Source: Clostridia bacterium (GTDB taxonomy: Bacteria; Bacillota; Clostridia; TANB77; CAG-508). Taken from it: a DNA stretch of 49,168 nucleotides. The notes beneath the pieces are model-generated. The model was given only the letters and a program-made list of their open reading frames with translations, did no database searches and was not told the DNA's origin. The position numbers and the translations under genes were made by a program. The stretch covers positions 1 to 49,168 of the forward strand of contig JAGALX010000001.1 in NCBI GenBank assembly GCA_017625035.1, written 5' to 3'. This document shows positions 45,364 to 49,168 of the stretch, in pieces. The stretch's first letter is position 1. Each line of letters begins with the position of its first letter.

Positions 45364-45475
45364 AAAATAAATCCAATCTTCATAGCCTTAAAGACATAAT
45401 AAAGATTGGATAAATCCGTTCAATATAATGCCTCGGTAGGACTTACAGATGCCTACTTTCTTTGGCTATTTATTT
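45364..45475 (-). ncRNA. L10 leader (autoregulatory mRNA element)
   Basis: On the minus strand, between rplA and rplJ: AGCCAAAGAAAGTAGGCATC then TGTAAGTCCTACCGAGG, the conserved core of the L10(L12)4-binding leader. A hairpin (CCAATCTT 45373-45380 with AAGATTGG 45402-45409) and T-rich tail follow. Binding of L10-L12 to this kind of leader represses the operon. Confidence 0.8.
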
Positions 45476-45480
45476 ATAAA

Positions 45481-46167
45481 TTATTTTTGATCAATATACA
45501 TACTAGGTCCCATAGTAGTAGAAATTGCAACACTTTTAATGTATTGACCTTTGGCTGCAGCTGGTTTAGCTTTTATAATAGCTCCCATTATTGCATCATA
45601 GTTTTCTACTAATTTTTCTTTACCAAATGAAACCTTACCAAATCCTAAGTGAATTATATTAGTTTTATCTAATCTGTATTCAACTTTACCAGATTTGATT
45701 TCTTGTATAGCTTTTGTAACATCCATTGTTACAGTTCCAGATTTAGGGTTTGGCATTAATCCTTTTGGTCCTAATACTTTACCTAATCTACCAACAACAC
45801 CCATCATATCAGGTGTAGCTACGATTACATCATAATCAAACCAGTTTTCTTTTTCAATTTTTGGTATTAATTCTTCTGCACCTACAAAGTCAGCTCCTGC
45901 TTTAACAGCTTCTTCTGCTTTTGGTCCTTTTGCAAATACTAAAACTTTTAAAGTTTTACCAGTTCCATTTGGAAGTACTGTGGTACCTCTAACTTGTTGA
46001 TCAGCATGTTTAGAATCAACTCCTAATTTAACATGTAATTCAACAGTTTCATCAAATTTTGCTTTTGGCATTTTTTCTAATATCTCGATAGCTTCTGCTA
46101 CTGGATATACTTTTGATTTATCAACAAGTTTTTCACACTCTTGATATCTCTTTCCATTTTTTTTCAT
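45481..46167 (-). CDS. rplA: Ribosomal protein L1
   Basis: Large-subunit L1 stalk protein. [59 protein letters not shown]. 228 residues. GGAGG upstream. Confidence 0.98.
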   Translation of the reverse strand: MKKNGKRYQECEKLVDKSKVYPVAEAIEILEKMPKAKFDETVELHVKLGVDSKHADQQVRGTTVLPNGTGKTLKVLVFAKGPKAEEAVKAGADFVGAEELIPKIEKENWFDYDVIVATPDMMGVVGRLGKVLGPKGLMPNPKSGTVTMDVTKAIQEIKSGKVEYRLDKTNIIHLGFGKVSFGKEKLVENYDAIMGAIIKAKPAAAKGQYIKSVAISTTMGPSMYIDQK

Positions 46168-46222
46168 TTTAATCCTCCTTTGGTTCTAACGAATATACAT
46201 TCTCCCAATTTATTTTTTAATA

Positions 46223-46654
46223 TTATTCAGCAACTACAACACCCATAGAACGAGCTGTTCCAGCAACCATACTCATTGCAGCTTCTAATGATGCAGCATT
46301 TAAGTCTGGCATTTTTTGTTCAGCTATTTCTTTAACTTGAGCTTTTGTTATTGTAGCAACTTTTTCTTTATTTGGCTTTCCTGAAGCTTTTTCAATTTTA
46401 GCAGCTTTTTTAATTAACACAGCTACTGGTGGTACTTTTGTTACGAATTCAAAAGATTTATCTTTATGAACAGTAATAACAACTGGTATTATCATTCCAG
46501 GTTGGTTAGCTGTTCTATCATTAAATTCTTTAACGAATTGCATAATGTTAACACCACTTGCTCCTAAAGCTGGTCCTACTGGTGGAGCTGGTGTAGCTTT
46601 ACCTGCAGGAATTTGTAATTTGATAATTTTGTTTTCTTCTTTTTTATCTGCCAC
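46223..46654 (-). CDS. rplK: Ribosomal protein L11
   Basis: GTPase-centre protein. [35 protein letters not shown], and the C-terminal [10 protein letters not shown]. 143 residues. Starts after a GGAGGTG site; 55 bp upstream of rplA. Confidence 0.98.
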   Translation of the reverse strand: MADKKEENKIIKLQIPAGKATPAPPVGPALGASGVNIMQFVKEFNDRTANQPGMIIPVVITVHKDKSFEFVTKVPPVAVLIKKAAKIEKASGKPNKEKVATITKAQVKEIAEQKMPDLNAASLEAAMSMVAGTARSMGVVVAE

Positions 46655-46719
46655 TTTATTGCACCTCCTTTAATATGATATTGACAAAATAATTTATATA
46701 ATTTTAAATTATTAACTAA

Positions 46720-47253
46720 TTAAACTTTTTGAACTTGAGAAAATTCAAGTTCTACTGGTGTTTCTCTTCCGAACATAGAAACTAAAACTTTAACTTTATG
46801 TTTTTCTTTGTTAATTTCTTGTACAGTTCCTACACATTCAGAGAATGCACCTTCTACAATTTTTACAGAATCATTTACATCGTAGTCAACATTAATTTCT
46901 ACTTTTTCAAATCCCATACTTCTTATTTCTTCATCTGTAAGCGGTATAGGGTCTGTTCCTGAACCAACAAATCCAGTAACACCTCTAGTATTTCTTACAA
47001 TATACCATGTTTGTTCTGTAACAATCATTTTTATTAAGACATAACCTGGAAAAACCTTTTTTAAATTAGTTTTTTTCTTGCCGTCTTTTATTTCAATCTG
47101 CTCTTCCATTGGTACAATTATATCAAAAAAGAAATCTTCAAGTTCTCTGTTTTTTACAGTCTTTTCTAAGTCTGTTTTTACCTTGTTTTCATAACCTGAA
47201 TATGTATGTACTACATACCATCTTGGAATTAATTCCTCGTTTTCTCGAGACAT
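46720..47253 (-). CDS. nusG: Transcription elongation/antitermination factor NusG
   Basis: Binds RNA polymerase and Rho/S10. WYVVHTYSGYENKVKTDLE, VFPGYVLIKMIVTEQTWYIV, RNTRGVTGFVG, and a KOW domain with VKIVEGAFSECVGTVQEI. 177 residues. Between secE and rplK. Confidence 0.98.
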   Translation of the reverse strand: MSRENEELIPRWYVVHTYSGYENKVKTDLEKTVKNRELEDFFFDIIVPMEEQIEIKDGKKKTNLKKVFPGYVLIKMIVTEQTWYIVRNTRGVTGFVGSGTDPIPLTDEEIRSMGFEKVEINVDYDVNDSVKIVEGAFSECVGTVQEINKEKHKVKVLVSMFGRETPVELEFSQVQKV

Positions 47254-47290
47254 ATTTTCTAGCCTCCTTTTATAATTGTATTCTTAAAGA

Positions 47291-47704
47291 TTATTCTACT
47301 GTATTGTTTTCTGTTTCAACATTATTTTCTGGTGTTGTGCTTTGTTCAGTAGTAACTGTATTTTCTGTCGTAGTAGTTTCTGTTGATTCTGCTGTATTTT
47401 CAGTATTTTGTGTTTCAGTTGTATTTTCGATTGATTCTACATTTTCTACAACTATTGAATTGTTTGTTGAATTTTTTATTTTTTCTTGTCCATTAATAAT
47501 TACTTTTTCATTTAATGTTAAAAATGCAAAGTCTAATAAGAACACTATGATGGCAACAATTAATACAATTCCGATAACAGTTGCAGTATCATTTACTAAA
47601 CGTTTTGGTTTTGGCCAATTAACTTTTTTTAGTTCAGCCTTTGATTCTTTAAGAAAACTTTTTTTTTGATCTTTATTTTTTTTATTTTTTTCATCTTTAG
47701 CCAT
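47291..47704 (-). CDS. secE: Preprotein translocase SecE with a long acidic C-terminal tail
   Basis: SecYEG channel subunit. A Lys-rich N-terminus, the SecE helix SFLKESKAELKKVNWPKPKR and one membrane segment (about 41-64, ATVIGIVLIVAIIVFLLDFA). The last 73 residues are unusual: Thr/Glu/Asn-rich low complexity (for example TENTAESTETTTTENT). This lies outside the membrane if SecE has its normal orientation. Single-helix Firmicute SecE usually ends near residue 65. GGAGG upstream. Confidence 0.93.
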   Translation of the reverse strand: MAKDEKNKKNKDQKKSFLKESKAELKKVNWPKPKRLVNDTATVIGIVLIVAIIVFLLDFAFLTLNEKVIINGQEKIKNSTNNSIVVENVESIENTTETQNTENTAESTETTTTENTVTTEQSTTPENNVETENNTVE

Positions 47705-47726
47705 TAAAAACTCCTCCTTAGAAAGG

Positions 47727-47891
47727 TTATTTTGTTTCTTTATGTGTTGTACGTTTTTTGCAGAATGGACAATATTTGATTACTTCAAGTCTATCTGTTG
47801 TATTTTTTTTGTTTTTTTCAGTTGTATAATTTCTTCTTTTACAATCTGAACATGCTAATGTTATTGATTCTCTTGCTCCTTTTGCAGCCAT
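47727..47891 (-). CDS. rpmG: Ribosomal protein L33
   Basis: 54 residues ([17 protein letters not shown]...), a zinc-ribbon L33 with Cys14/17 and Cys41/44. GGAGG precedes ATG 47891. First gene of the rpmG-secE-nusG run. Confidence 0.95.
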   Translation of the reverse strand: MAAKGARESITLACSDCKRRNYTTEKNKKNTTDRLEVIKYCPFCKKRTTHKETK

Positions 47892-47968
47892 TTAGATACA
47901 CCTCCAGCTAATTATTTTTGCTTTATTTATATATAAGCTAATCTTTTTTTAAAATCATATGCTTAAAT

Positions 47969-47997
47969 ATTTTACCACTTGTTTTCAGATATGTCAA
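47969..47997 (-). promoter_or_regulatory. Sigma-A promoter of the ribosomal operon
   Basis: TTGACA (47997-47992), 17 bp, TAAAAT (47974-47969), about 80 bp before rpmG. The -35 overlaps the TGA stop of the flavin reductase gene. Confidence 0.75.
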
Positions 47998-48587
47998 CCT
48001 TTAACAGATTTATTTTTACTTTTCTTCTTCTTTTTTTCAACAGAAAAGCCAAATTTCCCAATTTTCCTGCCCAATTCGTAATAATTTCCGTTTGAATACG
48101 CTATTAAATCACATTTTGAAATGTCAAAAGAGCCATTTTCATTTATGTATTTTTTGTCTGCATCAATTGATAAAACTTCTGCTACTATCATGTGATGGCT
48201 ACCGAGCTCTTTTATCTCTTTTACTTTGCATTCAATGGCAACAGGACTTTCTTTTATTAGTGGACAATTAATGAATTTTGCTTTTTCTTTTGTTAGATTC
48301 ATTTCTTTGAACTTATCAAATTTTGAACCAGATCTTACCCCACACCAATCTGTAGCATACGCTAATTTTTGATTTGTCAAATTAATTGCAAATTCTCCAT
48401 TTTCTTTTATTAAATTATATGAATAGCGCTCTGGTCTCACTGAAATATAGCACATAGCAGGATTTGTATTTATTATTCCTGTCCAAGCTACAGTCATTAT
48501 ATTTGAGTTTTCAAAAGTTCCTGATGTTACCATCACTGCTGGTATTGGATATATAAATGTACCAGCTTTCCAAATTTCTCTTGCCAT
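47994..48587 (-). CDS. Flavin reductase-like (FMN-binding) protein
   Basis: FMN-binding split-barrel protein of the flavin reductase family. IPAVMVTSGTFENSNIMTVA, WTGIINTNPAMCYISVRPER and GEFAINLTNQKLAYATDWCG are typical. ATG 48587 follows GGGGAA at good spacing; a longer frame to 48638 lacks a site. About 197 residues with a Lys-rich tail. Electron partner unknown. Confidence 0.85.
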   Translation of the reverse strand: MAREIWKAGTFIYPIPAVMVTSGTFENSNIMTVAWTGIINTNPAMCYISVRPERYSYNLIKENGEFAINLTNQKLAYATDWCGVRSGSKFDKFKEMNLTKEKAKFINCPLIKESPVAIECKVKEIKELGSHHMIVAEVLSIDADKKYINENGSFDISKCDLIAYSNGNYYELGRKIGKFGFSVEKKKKKSKNKSVKG

Positions 48588-48639
48588 TTTACTTCCCCTT
48601 TCCATTAATGCTTTTTGTAAATCATTATTTATATACATA

Positions 48640-48920
48640 GTATTATTATATAGAATTTTCCATGCTTAGCATATTTGTATAAATTCATTACTATCTTTTA
48701 TATTTAATATTGATATATTAATCAAACTTTTAAATATTAGCTATGTTTACGAATATTAACGATTCTTTATATGCTAATAATATCTTGCATATTAATTTTA
48801 TATTTCCATGTTAGTTGCATTTTATCTATTAATAGTATTTTTATAAAAATTATTTATTACAATTTTTAAAATAAAACATTGTTGAAATTATATCAGTACA
48901 TCTAATATAAGTCAAATAAA
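48640..48920. other. AT-rich gap between the 5S terminator and the flavin reductase gene
   Basis: About 280 bp with no open frame with a ribosome site and no RNA gene recognised. Presumably holds the flavin reductase promoter, which is not clear. Confidence 0.45.
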
Positions 48921-48962
48921 GCATAGATTAAAAATACATTTTATCATATTCCTAATCTATGC
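48921..48962 (-). terminator. rRNA operon terminator
   Basis: GCATAGATTA 48921-48930 with TAATCTATGC 48953-48962, then TTTATTTG on the minus strand, just past the 5S gene. Confidence 0.75.
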
Positions 48963-48980
48963 CTTATAAAAATAAAAAAA

Positions 48981-49096
48981 TCTGGCAACAACCTATTTTC
49001 TCAGCAGGGTAACCCACAAATATCTTTGGCACATTGGAGCTTGACTTCTGTGTTCGGTATGGGAACAGGTATTTCCTCCATGTAATCATCACCAGA
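48981..49096 (-). rRNA. rrf: 5S ribosomal RNA
   Basis: On the minus strand it runs TCTGGTGATGATTACATGGA to GGTTGTTGCCAGA, with the core CCCATACCGAACACAGAAGT and the 5'/3' ends pairing (TCTGG/CCAGA). About 116 nt, normal. It would be the last gene of an rRNA operon whose 23S gene lies beyond the window edge. Confidence 0.95.
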
Positions 49097-49168
49097 AATG
49101 TTTTGTATGCTTTTTTCTTAGCACACTCAAAAATATATAGCCTGAAATAAAAGTTAACTTTAGTTACC

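Noticed and set aside
49097..49168. Possible 23S rRNA 3' end
   Set aside because: No recognisable 23S 3' sequence; it reads as the 23S-5S spacer.
1..49168. CRISPR array or tRNA genes
   Set aside because: No regularly spaced repeats with unique spacers and no cloverleaf or T-arm consensus seen on either strand.

Overview
The window is AT-rich (roughly 70-75% A+T by eye) and reads as the chromosome of an endospore-forming Clostridia-type Firmicute, probably an anaerobic gut lineage. Evidence: a full-length spoIIE; the Gram-positive division set sepF, divIVA and ftsK/spoIIIE; radA-disA; mreBCD with PBP2; an L10-leader ribosomal operon; strong GGAGG-type ribosome binding sites; and frequent TTG or GTG starts. 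Names are assigned from recognisable motifs, not from a database search.

Almost every housekeeping gene is on the minus strand, so transcription runs from high to low coordinates. From the right edge: 5S rRNA; a flavin reductase-like gene; rpmG-secE-nusG-rplK-rplA-rplJ-rplL (translation, secretion, elongation), closed by a terminator with no rpoBC after it; plsX; acpP-rnc-radical SAM; a YitT-family membrane protein; a D-Ala-D-Ala carboxypeptidase; a DUF4321-like membrane protein with radC-mreB-mreC-mreD-mrdA (cell elongation); a plus-strand island of three small unknown genes facing mrdA and diverging from spoIIE; an Ig-like-repeat surface protein; a 38-residue Cys-rich peptide on the plus strand; mutL-miaA-HlyD-like adaptor; sepF-divIVA; rsmD plus a coiled-coil gene; ftsK, a 507-residue unknown and a beta-CASP nuclease; a GH15 enzyme; radA-disA; a membrane cyclophilin; a broken Fic gene; and priA-def-fmt. 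The left 4 kb is accessory: an IS91-type transposase that seems to have landed in an older mobile remnant (truncated gene plus orphan excisionase-like gene), then a transglutaminase-like/GNAT fusion.

Intergenic DNA carries several structures. They are a 58-bp perfect inverted repeat of the GGGGACGG type between convergent genes, a 51-bp perfect inverted repeat with an inner hairpin upstream of the GH15 gene, a 17- to 22-bp motif next to gene ends and terminators in four places, two related TGCACATT hairpins, and two matching TGTAAT box arrays about 15 bp upstream of the -35 boxes of rsmD and sepF-divIVA (WalR-like).

Three genes look broken or oddly started. divIVA needs a 1-nt frameshift to restore its canonical N-terminus, the Fic gene has a 1-nt insertion, and the HlyD-like gene appears to start at an ATA codon. 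No CRISPR array, tRNA or clear new defence system was found. The best candidates for undescribed biology are the spoIIE-adjacent three-gene cluster, the paired box arrays, the repeat families and the in-frame repeat that follows the rnc stop codon.
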